Shown here piece by piece: positions 1 to 5,789 of a stretch of DNA of 7,122 bases. This DNA comes from an uncultured Mycoplasmatota bacterium (lineage in GTDB: Bacteria > Bacillota_I > Bacilli_A > RF39 > UBA660), in the NCBI GenBank assembly GCA_900553435.1, contig USDC01000031.1, forward strand, positions 1 to 7,122, in the 5' to 3' direction. The notes beneath the pieces are model-generated. The model was not told where the DNA came from and made no database searches. It saw nothing but the letters and a program-made list of their open reading frames with translations. Within the stretch, counting starts at the first letter, position 1, and each line of letters starts with the position of its first letter. Made by a program: the position numbers and the translations under genes.

Positions 1-209
1 ATTATAAATAAAGCAGAAATAATTAAATATAACAAAAAGAAATTGGAAAATAATTCTGGAAAAATTATATCTTTATATTGAACAAATGCATTTACTAACA
101 TATTTCCAGTATTTATTGACTTATAACTCATATCAGCCACGTAATAAACCGGATTTAAAAACATTAATGCCGCACCAATTATACTGCTTAAAAAATATAT
201 AAGTGCTAC
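1..209 (-). CDS. -1 frame continuation of the DUF6056-like membrane protein (partial at window edge)
   Basis: Read in the -1 frame relative to the upstream part, 69 codons run from GTA at 209-207 to the window edge without a stop, which is notable in sequence this AT-rich. The translation begins VALIYFLSSIIGAALMFLNP and contains two hydrophobic segments (about residues 2-18 and 54-69 of this piece) with a polar stretch between them (ADMSYKSINTGNM and on), fitting the next membrane segments and a loop of the same protein. No ribosome-binding site or well-placed start precedes it; the first ATG is 15 codons in, inside a hydrophobic helix. It is therefore the displaced 3' part of the gene at 206-787, not a separate gene. 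The C-terminus lies beyond base 1. Adding one A to the A6 run would fuse the two parts into at least 262 residues. Confidence 0.75.
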
Positions 210-215
210 TTTTTT
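206..215 (-). promoter_or_regulatory. Candidate -1 slippery site A AAA AAG followed by zero-frame TAG
   Basis: On the minus strand the zero-frame codons read AGA AAA AAG TAG. The heptamer A AAA AAG (215-209) is identical to the slippery sequence used in E. coli dnaX and several insertion sequences, and is correctly phased as X XXY YYZ. After a -1 slip, reading continues as AAA AAA GTA GCA into the open downstream frame. The stop codon directly abuts the heptamer. A GC-rich patch (GCGGGCGGGG) lies about two dozen bases upstream, farther than the 10-14 bases of the dnaX stimulatory Shine-Dalgarno. I see no strong downstream hairpin, only a weak GCAC/GTGC pairing with a long loop. A mutation or sequencing error in the A run explains the pattern equally well. 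Confidence 0.45.
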
Positions 216-787
216 CTTTTAAAAGCAAATAATAATACCCCGCCCGCAAAAAAGCAATTATACACAGTTAAATGCTCAACTATTAATGAGTTTATAATTC
301 CCAAAATAACTAATAAAAGAATTATTTTTTTACTAACATGATTATTGTTTTTCATAATTTTATAAAAAATTATAGTTGCCAAAAGAATAGTAAATACTGA
401 AAATACATAATTAGCAAAACCACTTACCCAACCGATAGTTTGTCTAAAAAGTATATTTGGCATTAATAAAAACAAAATCACAGCAACTAAAAAATATATA
501 TTAGAATTTTCTTCTTCATTTAACATTTTCTTAATAAGTATAAAAATTCCAAGAATAACTAAAAACATTATAATAGTTTTTAAAATATATGATTTACATA
601 AAATTATAACTAATAAATTCCCTACAATTCTACCATTATAACCGTAAAATAAAGAACTTAATCTTTCTATACCTTCACTACCACCCCAAGCCCAGTCATC
701 ACTAGCATATGGAATAAATAAGCAAAGTAAAAAAAGAAAGATAGTTGGTATCCAAAAATATAAATCTATGGTTTTAATTTTTTTCAT
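206..787 (-). CDS. DUF6056-like polytopic membrane protein, N-terminal part ending at a frameshift site
   Basis: Zero-frame portion (193 residues) of a multi-spanning membrane protein. I choose ATG 787 because GGAGGG (800-795) sits seven bases upstream; a GTG at 805 has no ribosome site of its own. Hydrophobic segments lie near 9-28, 55-64, 68-86, 97-113, 127-145, 154-170 and 176-190. Between the first two are an extracytoplasmic SDDWAWGG (29-36) and NGRIVGN (51-57); later come RQTIGWVSGFANYV (115-128) and IVEHLTVYN (169-177). This pattern (early Asp-Asp pair, Asn-Gly-Arg, Trp-x-Ser-Gly-x-x-Asn-Tyr) resembles DUF6056, a membrane family often near glycan genes and vaguely like GT-C transferases; function is unproven. 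The frame stops at TAG 208-206 immediately after FKRKK, inside what should be a longer protein, and an open continuation exists in the -1 frame. It is separated from the epimerase by a terminator-like hairpin, so expression may depend on read-through. It may be a broken gene, a recoded gene or a base-calling artefact. Confidence 0.7.
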   Translation of the reverse strand: MKKIKTIDLYFWIPTIFLFLLCLFIPYASDDWAWGGSEGIERLSSLFYGYNGRIVGNLLVIILCKSYILKTIIMFLVILGIFILIKKMLNEEENSNIYFLVAVILFLLMPNILFRQTIGWVSGFANYVFSVFTILLATIIFYKIMKNNNHVSKKIILLLVILGIINSLIVEHLTVYNCFFAGGVLLFAFKRKK

Positions 788-794
788 ATGTTTA

Positions 795-800
795 CCCTCC
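795..800 (-). promoter_or_regulatory. Ribosome-binding site that decides the DUF6056-like start
   Basis: GGAGGG at 800-795 is followed by seven bases and ATG 787, the best spacing available. A GTG at 805 in the same frame lies upstream of this site and would encode it as part of the protein, so ATG 787 is preferred. Confidence 0.8.
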
Positions 801-806
801 AACACT

Positions 807-836
807 AAAAAAACAAGATTTACTTATTAAATCTTG
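807..836 (-). terminator. Intrinsic terminator at the end of the epimerase gene
   Basis: The minus strand has CAAGATTTA, a five-base loop ATAAG, then TAAATCTTG: a perfect 9-bp stem (836-828 with 822-814), immediately followed by seven T residues (813-807). The stem has only two G-C pairs, so it may be leaky. The stop codon of the epimerase gene lies in the 3' arm. The T-tract occurs only in the minus-strand direction, so it would act on this operon. Only 19 bases separate the T-tract from the next gene's ATG, leaving no room for a promoter between them. Confidence 0.75.
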
Positions 837-1923
837 AAATTATTGCATCAACAATTTGTTTACTTGCTGTTCCATCTCCATATGGGTTAGACGCTTTACT
901 CATTTTTTCGTACTCATCTTTACTTTCAAGCAATTTTTTTGCCTCGTTATAAATTTTTTCTTCATTAGTTCCAGTTAATTTTAAAGTACCAGCATCTATA
1001 CCCTCAGGTCTTTCTGTTGTATCTCTTAAAACTAAAACCGGTTTTCCTAAAGATGGTGCTTCTTCTTGAATTCCACCACTATCAGTCATTATTATATAAG
1101 ATTTATCCATAAAGTTATGAAAATCTTCAACTTCTAATGGCTCAATCATTTTAATTTTTTCATCTTCTCCAAAAATTTCTTTCGCAATTTCTCTTACTTT
1201 AGGATTTTTATGAATTGGATATATTACTTCTACATCTTTAAATTCATCTGTAATTCTTTTAATTGCTCTAAATATATTTCTCATAGGGTCTCCTAAATTT
1301 TCTCTTCTATGAGCAGTTAATAAAATAATTCTTTTATCTTTAAATTCATTTAATATTTCATTTTCATAATCTTTACTTACAGTAGTTTTCATTGCGTCAA
1401 TCGCAGTGTTACCTGTAATATAAATATCGTCCCTTTTGTGACCTTCCTTTAACAAATTATCAGCACTTAACTTAGTAGGTGCGAAATACATATCAGTCAT
1501 ATCATCTACCATTTGTCTATTCATTTCTTCTGGAAATGGAGAATATTTATTATAGGTTCTTAAGCCAGCCTCAACATGTCCTATTGCGATCTGATTATAA
1601 AAGGCTGCAAGTGCTCCAGCAAACGTTGTAGTTGTATCACCATGAACTAATACTATATCAGGATTTTCTTCTTTTATTATACTTTCTAGTCCATTTAAAG
1701 CTTTAGTAGTAATACCAGCTAATGTTTGTCCTTGCTTCATAATATTTAAATCATAATCAGGTGTTATATCAAATACTTCTAAAACTTGATCTAACATTTC
1801 TCTGTGTTGTGCAGTCACACAGCAAATAGACTTAATTTCCTCTCTAGACTCTAACTCTTTAACTAAGGGAGCCATTTTTATTGCTTCTGGTCTTGTTCCA
1901 AAGACAGTCATTACTTTTATCAT
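820..1923 (-). CDS. mnaA/wecB: UDP-N-acetylglucosamine 2-epimerase (non-hydrolysing)
   Basis: Converts UDP-GlcNAc to UDP-ManNAc in the cytoplasm, the donor needed by TagA-type linkage-unit enzymes. The 367 residues match the normal family length (~370-380) and carry the full motif set: GTRPEAIKMAPL (9-20, with substrate-binding Arg11), TAQHREMLDQ (37-46, contributing to the allosteric UDP-GlcNAc site in bacterial enzymes), HGDTTTT (94-100, Asp96), HVEAGLRT (116-123, Glu118), PFPEEMNRQ (129-137), TAHRREN (203-209, His205), SGGIQEEAP (282-290) and RDTTERPEG (300-308). All the acidic and basic residues implicated in catalysis are present, so the enzyme should be active. The start ATG 1923 has a strong AAGGAGG site at 1934-1928 that shares bases with the stop of the glycosyltransferase gene. 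The last codons and the TAA stop lie within a terminator-like hairpin. Function is highly secure; mnaA versus wecB is only a naming choice. Confidence 0.97.
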   Translation of the reverse strand: MIKVMTVFGTRPEAIKMAPLVKELESREEIKSICCVTAQHREMLDQVLEVFDITPDYDLNIMKQGQTLAGITTKALNGLESIIKEENPDIVLVHGDTTTTFAGALAAFYNQIAIGHVEAGLRTYNKYSPFPEEMNRQMVDDMTDMYFAPTKLSADNLLKEGHKRDDIYITGNTAIDAMKTTVSKDYENEILNEFKDKRIILLTAHRRENLGDPMRNIFRAIKRITDEFKDVEVIYPIHKNPKVREIAKEIFGEDEKIKMIEPLEVEDFHNFMDKSYIIMTDSGGIQEEAPSLGKPVLVLRDTTERPEGIDAGTLKLTGTNEEKIYNEAKKLLESKDEYEKMSKASNPYGDGTASKQIVDAIISRFNK

Positions 1924-1927
1924 ATTT

Positions 1928-1935
1928 CCTCCTTA
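1928..1935 (-). promoter_or_regulatory. Stop codon fused to ribosome-binding site, GT4 to epimerase junction
   Basis: The minus strand reads TAAGGAGG, then AAAT and ATG. The GT4 stop TAA (1935-1933) runs into AAGGAGG (1934-1928), the ribosome site for the epimerase at ATG 1923, again implying translational coupling. Confidence 0.85.
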
Positions 1936-3807
1936 AATTTCTTCATAATTATCTAATTTATATTTTTTTGCCATACTTTTAGTTGAATAAACTTTTTTTG
2001 CAGTACTTACAATTTCATCATTAATATCTATTATTTGTAATAATTGACCTTCATAAAATTCTTTGTTTTCTAACTTTTCACATCTAACATAAACTAAATT
2101 ATTATTATTTAATTCTTCTTTTAAAATTTTATAAACCTTGTCATTAATGTTTTCTATGCTTTCTAAATAAATTTCAATTAAATCATTGTTTTCAGATTTT
2201 TTAAGTTCAAACTCAGAAAGCACCTTTTTCCATCTATCTTTCCAAATGGACTTATTAAAAACTTTTGCACTTTCAACTGCTCTTTTTTTAATTTTTTCAA
2301 CTTCTTCATAATTAGTTAATATATGATTTAAAGTTTCAAACATTGACTCCTCATCTGGTTCAATTAAATACCCATTATATCCATTTATAATAAGATCCGT
2401 TAACCCACCAATTCTATTAGCAATAACAACATTTCCGCTAGCCATTGCTTCCAAACAAGAAAGACTTGTTCCCTCACTATACAATGTAGGAATTAACGAA
2501 ATATCTGTACTTTCATATACTTCATGCATTTCATAAGGACTTTTACTATAACAATATATATTTTTTGGATATTTTTTTCTTACTTCTTCTACAGCATCCA
2601 AATCTTTTTTAAAACCTTTACCAACAAAATGAAATTCTACATTTGGATACTTATCAATTATTCTACTCGCAATATTTAAAGCTAAATATAGTCCTCTTGG
2701 TTCATAAAGTCTTCTTGGATATGTTATTTTTATTCTTTTATTTAATTTTAAATAATCTTTTCTTGGCTTAAATTCTTTAGTATCCACGTAATTTGGAATA
2801 ACATCAAATTTTTGATTTCCTAAATTATAATCAACTGTTTGAAACCAATTAGCGGTATTAGTATCAACTGAAACTAACCTATCACATAATTCTGCACTTT
2901 TAATAAATATATATTTACTTCTCCAAAAATCAATCGCATCAGTTGCAACATTAGTGTTACTATCCCAGCTTACTCCATGACTAATACCAATAGAGGGTGA
3001 TGCTACTACAGGAAATGCCTCATTAAATGCAGAGTAAATATGAAGAGACGAATTAAACATTGTTAAATATTTGTAATTTGTAGATTGTTTTTTAAAAAAT
3101 CTTTCAGAATATTCTATTTTTTGATTTTTAAGTGGCATACCAATTACATTAATACCATTGTACTTTCTGAAAAATGGAATATCAGCATTTTGATATATAT
3201 CCAAATTAGTCCCTAATTCTTTACATATTTCATGAAGATCAATTAAATATCTTTCAGCTCCACCAGAATAATAGTTAGATCCCTCAAAATCAAAAAACGT
3301 AGATGCTTTTACACTGATAACATCTTTATTTTCGTAATTTGCATAAAATTTTAAACCACGAGTAGATGATAAAAGTTCATTTATTTCTTCATTGATTTTA
3401 CAACTAAACAAAATATTTTCAGCAAAGAAAAACTCAGATAGATCCTTTCTTTTTTTACTTATAAAAATAAAAGCTTTATATCTAAACAAATTCTGAAATT
3501 CTTCATATGAAATGCTTTTTATGATTTTGTCTTGATGATTTGAATTAATTTTATATATTTGATATTCTTTAGAGTCATTTAATAACTTTAACAAATTTTT
3601 TTCACTACAATTTTCATCTAAAACAATTAAAACCTTACCTTTTTTAAAATCTGGATTATTTATTTTTATTTCTTTAATTTTTTTTGATTTTAATTTGTTT
3701 CTTATTCCTCTAAATCCATCGTCTTTAAAAATAAGCATAGCATTAACTAAACTAACTAATTTAAATTTTCTTAAAATCCTATAACTTCTTATATCATTAT
3801 TATCCAT
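1933..3807 (-). CDS. GT4-family glycosyltransferase with extra N- and C-terminal regions
   Basis: Predicted cytoplasmic retaining GT-B glycosyltransferase that would add a sugar to the surface polymer; donor and acceptor cannot be told from sequence. In its 624 residues the GT4 core spans about 165-530: GGAERYLIDL (182-191), an acceptor-side ISHGVSWD (275-282), VIPNYVDTKEF (336-346), the basic donor-phosphate segment RRLYEPRG (365-372) and an EX7E motif from Glu445 to Glu453 (EGTSLSCLE), followed by GGLTDLI and NGYNGYLIEPDE (475-486). Residues 1-165 precede the core and contain FKDDGFRGIRNKL (27-39) plus a small alpha/beta-like region I do not recognise. About 90 residues after 535 are also unassigned. 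No membrane segment is evident. Start ATG 3807 has AGGAG nine bases upstream. A 54-base gap with a promoter-like sequence separates it from the preceding gene, the widest spacing in the cluster, so it may be partly independently expressed. Confidence 0.85.
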   Translation of the reverse strand: MDNNDIRSYRILRKFKLVSLVNAMLIFKDDGFRGIRNKLKSKKIKEIKINNPDFKKGKVLIVLDENCSEKNLLKLLNDSKEYQIYKINSNHQDKIIKSISYEEFQNLFRYKAFIFISKKRKDLSEFFFAENILFSCKINEEINELLSSTRGLKFYANYENKDVISVKASTFFDFEGSNYYSGGAERYLIDLHEICKELGTNLDIYQNADIPFFRKYNGINVIGMPLKNQKIEYSERFFKKQSTNYKYLTMFNSSLHIYSAFNEAFPVVASPSIGISHGVSWDSNTNVATDAIDFWRSKYIFIKSAELCDRLVSVDTNTANWFQTVDYNLGNQKFDVIPNYVDTKEFKPRKDYLKLNKRIKITYPRRLYEPRGLYLALNIASRIIDKYPNVEFHFVGKGFKKDLDAVEEVRKKYPKNIYCYSKSPYEMHEVYESTDISLIPTLYSEGTSLSCLEAMASGNVVIANRIGGLTDLIINGYNGYLIEPDEESMFETLNHILTNYEEVEKIKKRAVESAKVFNKSIWKDRWKKVLSEFELKKSENNDLIEIYLESIENINDKVYKILKEELNNNNLVYVRCEKLENKEFYEGQLLQIIDINDEIVSTAKKVYSTKSMAKKYKLDNYEEI

Positions 3808-3816
3808 TTTACATTA

Positions 3817-3822
3817 CTCCTT
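3817..3822 (-). promoter_or_regulatory. Ribosome-binding site of the GT4 gene
   Basis: AAGGAG at 3822-3817 lies nine bases before ATG 3807. An earlier ATG two bases after the site is followed directly by TAA, so it is too close and too short to be the start; this supports ATG 3807. Confidence 0.75.
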
Positions 3823-3830
3823 TTGTAAAA

Positions 3831-3859
3831 ATTTTAACATTAATACTAGTGGGTGTCAA
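3831..3859 (-). promoter_or_regulatory. Predicted sigma-A promoter for the GT4 gene
   Basis: Within the 54-base gap before the GT4 gene, the minus strand has a consensus -35 TTGACA (3859-3854), exactly 17 bases of spacer, and a -10 TAAAAT (3836-3831) that is preceded by TG one base upstream (extended -10). Transcription would begin near 3824, giving a very short leader that starts almost at the ribosome site. A TTGACA with ideal spacing stands out even against the AT-rich background. Chance cannot be excluded, and the same bases can also fold weakly. Confidence 0.65.
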
Positions 3860-3861
3860 AA

Positions 3862-5031
3862 TTATTTTCGTCTAAAAATCTTTGTATATCTCCACGATTT
3901 AGAGTTTAAAATATCGTTTAATACTTTTTGTTTTTGATTAAGTTCTAATTTTAAAACGTTTATTTCATTATTTAATCTTACAATTTCTTTTTTAGGTTCT
4001 TCGATTTCTTTCATCAAATTATTTTTAGCCGCATGGTAAATATTTAAATCTAACTTTCCTAATAATATTTTATCAATCAAATCAAAAATTCTATTTACCC
4101 CTTCTTCTGCGCTACACCCGAAAAACATATCAAATGCTTTTTTTAATTTTTTATTCTTATCTTTGTCAGTTAAAGTATCTAAAATTGCCTTATCAAGTTC
4201 AATTGCTTTATCAATTTTATGCACTAAATTTTCTTTGAGTAAAACTACTTCTCCTGCTTCTATTTTATCATTATATAACTCGTAAGTATTAGTATTATAA
4301 ATTATAACAGGAACTTTCATTGCAATGGCATCATATATTGCACCAGAACTATCTGAAATAACAACATCTGCTTTTGAAAGTAAATTACCAAGCGGTTCTT
4401 TATGATCATAAACTGTTTTAAAATTTTTAAAAAGCTTAACTCTTTCTGGTTCTAAAAAAGTAGTACCATGATGTAATTTAACAATAACTTCATATTTTTC
4501 TTGCAATTTTTCAAGTTCTTTATATAGATATTCAATAGAGCTATGTTCACCATATGTTGGTAAATATAAAACTTTTTTCTTTTTACCAGTTTTATTTTTC
4601 TTCAAATTATAAAATTTAATAGGTCCAACTTCTAAAATTCTTGCGAAAGGTTCTGAAAAAGCACCATCTCTTTCTCCGTAAACTAATATATAATCAAAAT
4701 TAATATCATAATTATTATGCAACCAGTCTTTTCCCATTCCATAATTATATCTGATTTTAACTTCTGCGTTTGGTAAATTTTCATATAAACCTGAAGTTAA
4801 AAGTACTTTATATTTTTTTTCTATTGGTTTATCTAAATATTTTGGACTATACTTTTCTTTTTTTAAAAAATCATAAGTGTTTTTTGCCATTTCTAACCAA
4901 TCATTATCCTGCTCTGTGTGTCTTACTACTTCCACATAAATATCTATTTTTTCCCTGTATCTTTCAACTATCGGCTTCATTTGATCAAACAAAACTAAGT
5001 TATGGACAACTAAAGCAATTTCTTTTTTCAT
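3862..5031 (-). CDS. Divergent CDP-glycerol glycerophosphotransferase-family (TagB/TagF-like) protein with coiled-coil tail
   Basis: Probable cytoplasmic or membrane-peripheral transferase with a GT-B fold like TagB/TagF, which move glycerol-phosphate from CDP-glycerol to the growing polymer. Seen in the 389 residues: LPTYGEHSS (157-165), KLHHGT (185-190) and SDSSGAIYDA (226-235), which correspond to the conserved C-terminal half of the family (basic-His motif, then the Ser-rich nucleotide-binding motif). Where classic TagF has a catalytic HG followed by Lys, this protein has IRYNYGMGK (93-101), so Tyr-Gly replaces His-Gly. Residues ~340-375 are charged and heptad-like (probable coiled coil), and the end reads SKSWRYTKIFRRK (378-389), a Ser-x-Ser-Trp-Arg tail I associate with other surface-glycan transferases. 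At 389 residues it is close to TagB but much shorter than polymerising TagF. The AGGAGG at 5041-5036 overlaps the stop of the ATPase gene. It may transfer another phosphopolyol or sugar, so no gene symbol is given. Confidence 0.75.
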   Translation of the reverse strand: MKKEIALVVHNLVLFDQMKPIVERYREKIDIYVEVVRHTEQDNDWLEMAKNTYDFLKKEKYSPKYLDKPIEKKYKVLLTSGLYENLPNAEVKIRYNYGMGKDWLHNNYDINFDYILVYGERDGAFSEPFARILEVGPIKFYNLKKNKTGKKKKVLYLPTYGEHSSIEYLYKELEKLQEKYEVIVKLHHGTTFLEPERVKLFKNFKTVYDHKEPLGNLLSKADVVISDSSGAIYDAIAMKVPVIIYNTNTYELYNDKIEAGEVVLLKENLVHKIDKAIELDKAILDTLTDKDKNKKLKKAFDMFFGCSAEEGVNRIFDLIDKILLGKLDLNIYHAAKNNLMKEIEEPKKEIVRLNNEINVLKLELNQKQKVLNDILNSKSWRYTKIFRRK

Positions 5032-5035
5032 TTTA

Positions 5036-5042
5036 CCTCCTA
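5036..5042 (-). promoter_or_regulatory. Stop codon fused to ribosome-binding site, ATPase to TagB/F-like junction
   Basis: The minus strand reads TAGGAGG, then TAAA and ATG. The ATPase stop TAG (5042-5040) overlaps AGGAGG (5041-5036), the ribosome site of the glycerophosphotransferase-like gene at ATG 5031. Same arrangement as at the previous junction. Confidence 0.85.
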
Positions 5043-5777
5043 TTTTTTCATAGCTTCTTCATATTCATCACAAATTTCGTTAGGTTCTCCAATTTTAAGT
5101 ATTTTACCATGATCTAACCAAACAACTTTTGTACACAATTTTCTTACAGATTGTATACTGTGAGAAACATATAAAACTGTTGTACCTCCAGTAATCATTT
5201 CCATCATTTTACTTTCTGATTTAGCTTGAAATGCAATATCTCCCACTCCTAATATTTCATCAACAATTAAAATTTCTGGATTTACAATAGTTGCAACTGA
5301 AAAAGCAAGTCTTGCTATCATACCAGAAGAAAAATTTCTAACTGGTACATCTATAAAATCCTGAAGTTCTGAAAACTCAACAATTTCGTCAAATTTTTCA
5401 TTAACAAAATTTTCTGAATACCCCAAAATAGATGCATTTAAATAAATATTTTCTCTGGCAGTTAAATCCATATCAAAACCTGCACCTAATTCTATCATTG
5501 GACTAATTGCTCCACCGATAGCAACTTTCCCAACAGAGGGTTTTATTACACCAGCAACTACTTTTAGTAATGTACTCTTGCCAGCTCCGTTTGCTCCGAC
5601 AAAGCCAACTACTTCTCCTTTTTTTATATCTAAATCTATATCTTTTAACGCCCAAAACTCATTATTTATTTTCTTTTTTTTCTTTCCCTTTACAATGTCA
5701 ACAAATAACTGCTTAAAAGAATAATTACGTTCTATTCCTAAGTTAAATTTTACTCCTACATTATCTAGTTTAATCAT
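5040..5777 (-). CDS. tagH: TagH-type ABC exporter ATPase (short form)
   Basis: Nucleotide-binding subunit that powers export of the lipid-linked polymer through the adjacent TagG-like permease. The 245 residues contain Walker A GANGAGKST (61-69), a loop ELGAGFDMDLT (96-106) typical of polysaccharide exporters, the noncanonical signature NFSSGM (148-153, where most ABC proteins have LSGGQ; FSSGM is usual in TagH/KpsT/Wzt relatives), Walker B ILIVDE (169-174) and the H-loop His206 in SHS. A lysine-rich insert KGKKKKK lies at 30-36, in the region where these proteins carry a variable loop before the core domain. The protein stops right after the ATPase domain: it lacks the long C-terminal extension of B. 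subtilis TagH (over 500 residues) and the carbohydrate-binding domain of Wzt-type exporters, and resembles the short S. aureus TarH form. The AGGAGG site overlaps the stop codon of the permease gene, so translation is probably coupled. Export function is well supported; exact polymer is inferred. Confidence 0.93.
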   Translation of the reverse strand: MIKLDNVGVKFNLGIERNYSFKQLFVDIVKGKKKKKINNEFWALKDIDLDIKKGEVVGFVGANGAGKSTLLKVVAGVIKPSVGKVAIGGAISPMIELGAGFDMDLTARENIYLNASILGYSENFVNEKFDEIVEFSELQDFIDVPVRNFSSGMIARLAFSVATIVNPEILIVDEILGVGDIAFQAKSESKMMEMITGGTTVLYVSHSIQSVRKLCTKVVWLDHGKILKIGEPNEICDEYEEAMKK

Positions 5778-5782
5778 ACTTT

Positions 5783-5789
5783 CCTCCTA
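5783..5789 (-). promoter_or_regulatory. Stop codon fused to ribosome-binding site, permease to ATPase junction
   Basis: The minus strand reads TAGGAGG followed by AAAGT and ATG. The permease stop TAG (5789-5787) shares bases with the AGGAGG (5788-5783) of the ATPase gene, so a terminating ribosome sits on the next gene's initiation signal. This favours coupled, matched expression of the two exporter subunits. Confidence 0.85.

Noticed and set aside
1..205. The left end as a non-coding intergenic region
   Set aside because: The -1 frame relative to the upstream gene is open throughout and encodes membrane-type sequence, so it is the rest of that gene rather than spacer.
788..805. GTG 805 as the start of the DUF6056-like protein
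   Set aside because: It would place the GGAGGG ribosome site inside the coding region; ATG 787 has ideal spacing from that site.
3812..3817. ATG-TAA start-stop mini-ORF before the GT4 gene
   Set aside because: The ATG is only two bases from the AGGAG site, too close for initiation; it is most likely chance in AT-rich sequence.
4770..5117. Plus-strand open frame of 115 codons
   Set aside because: It lies antisense to the TagB/F-like gene and the end of the ATPase gene, its translation is low-complexity Phe/Leu-rich as expected from the reverse of Lys/Glu-rich coding sequence, and I see no ribosome site. It is a shadow of the real genes.
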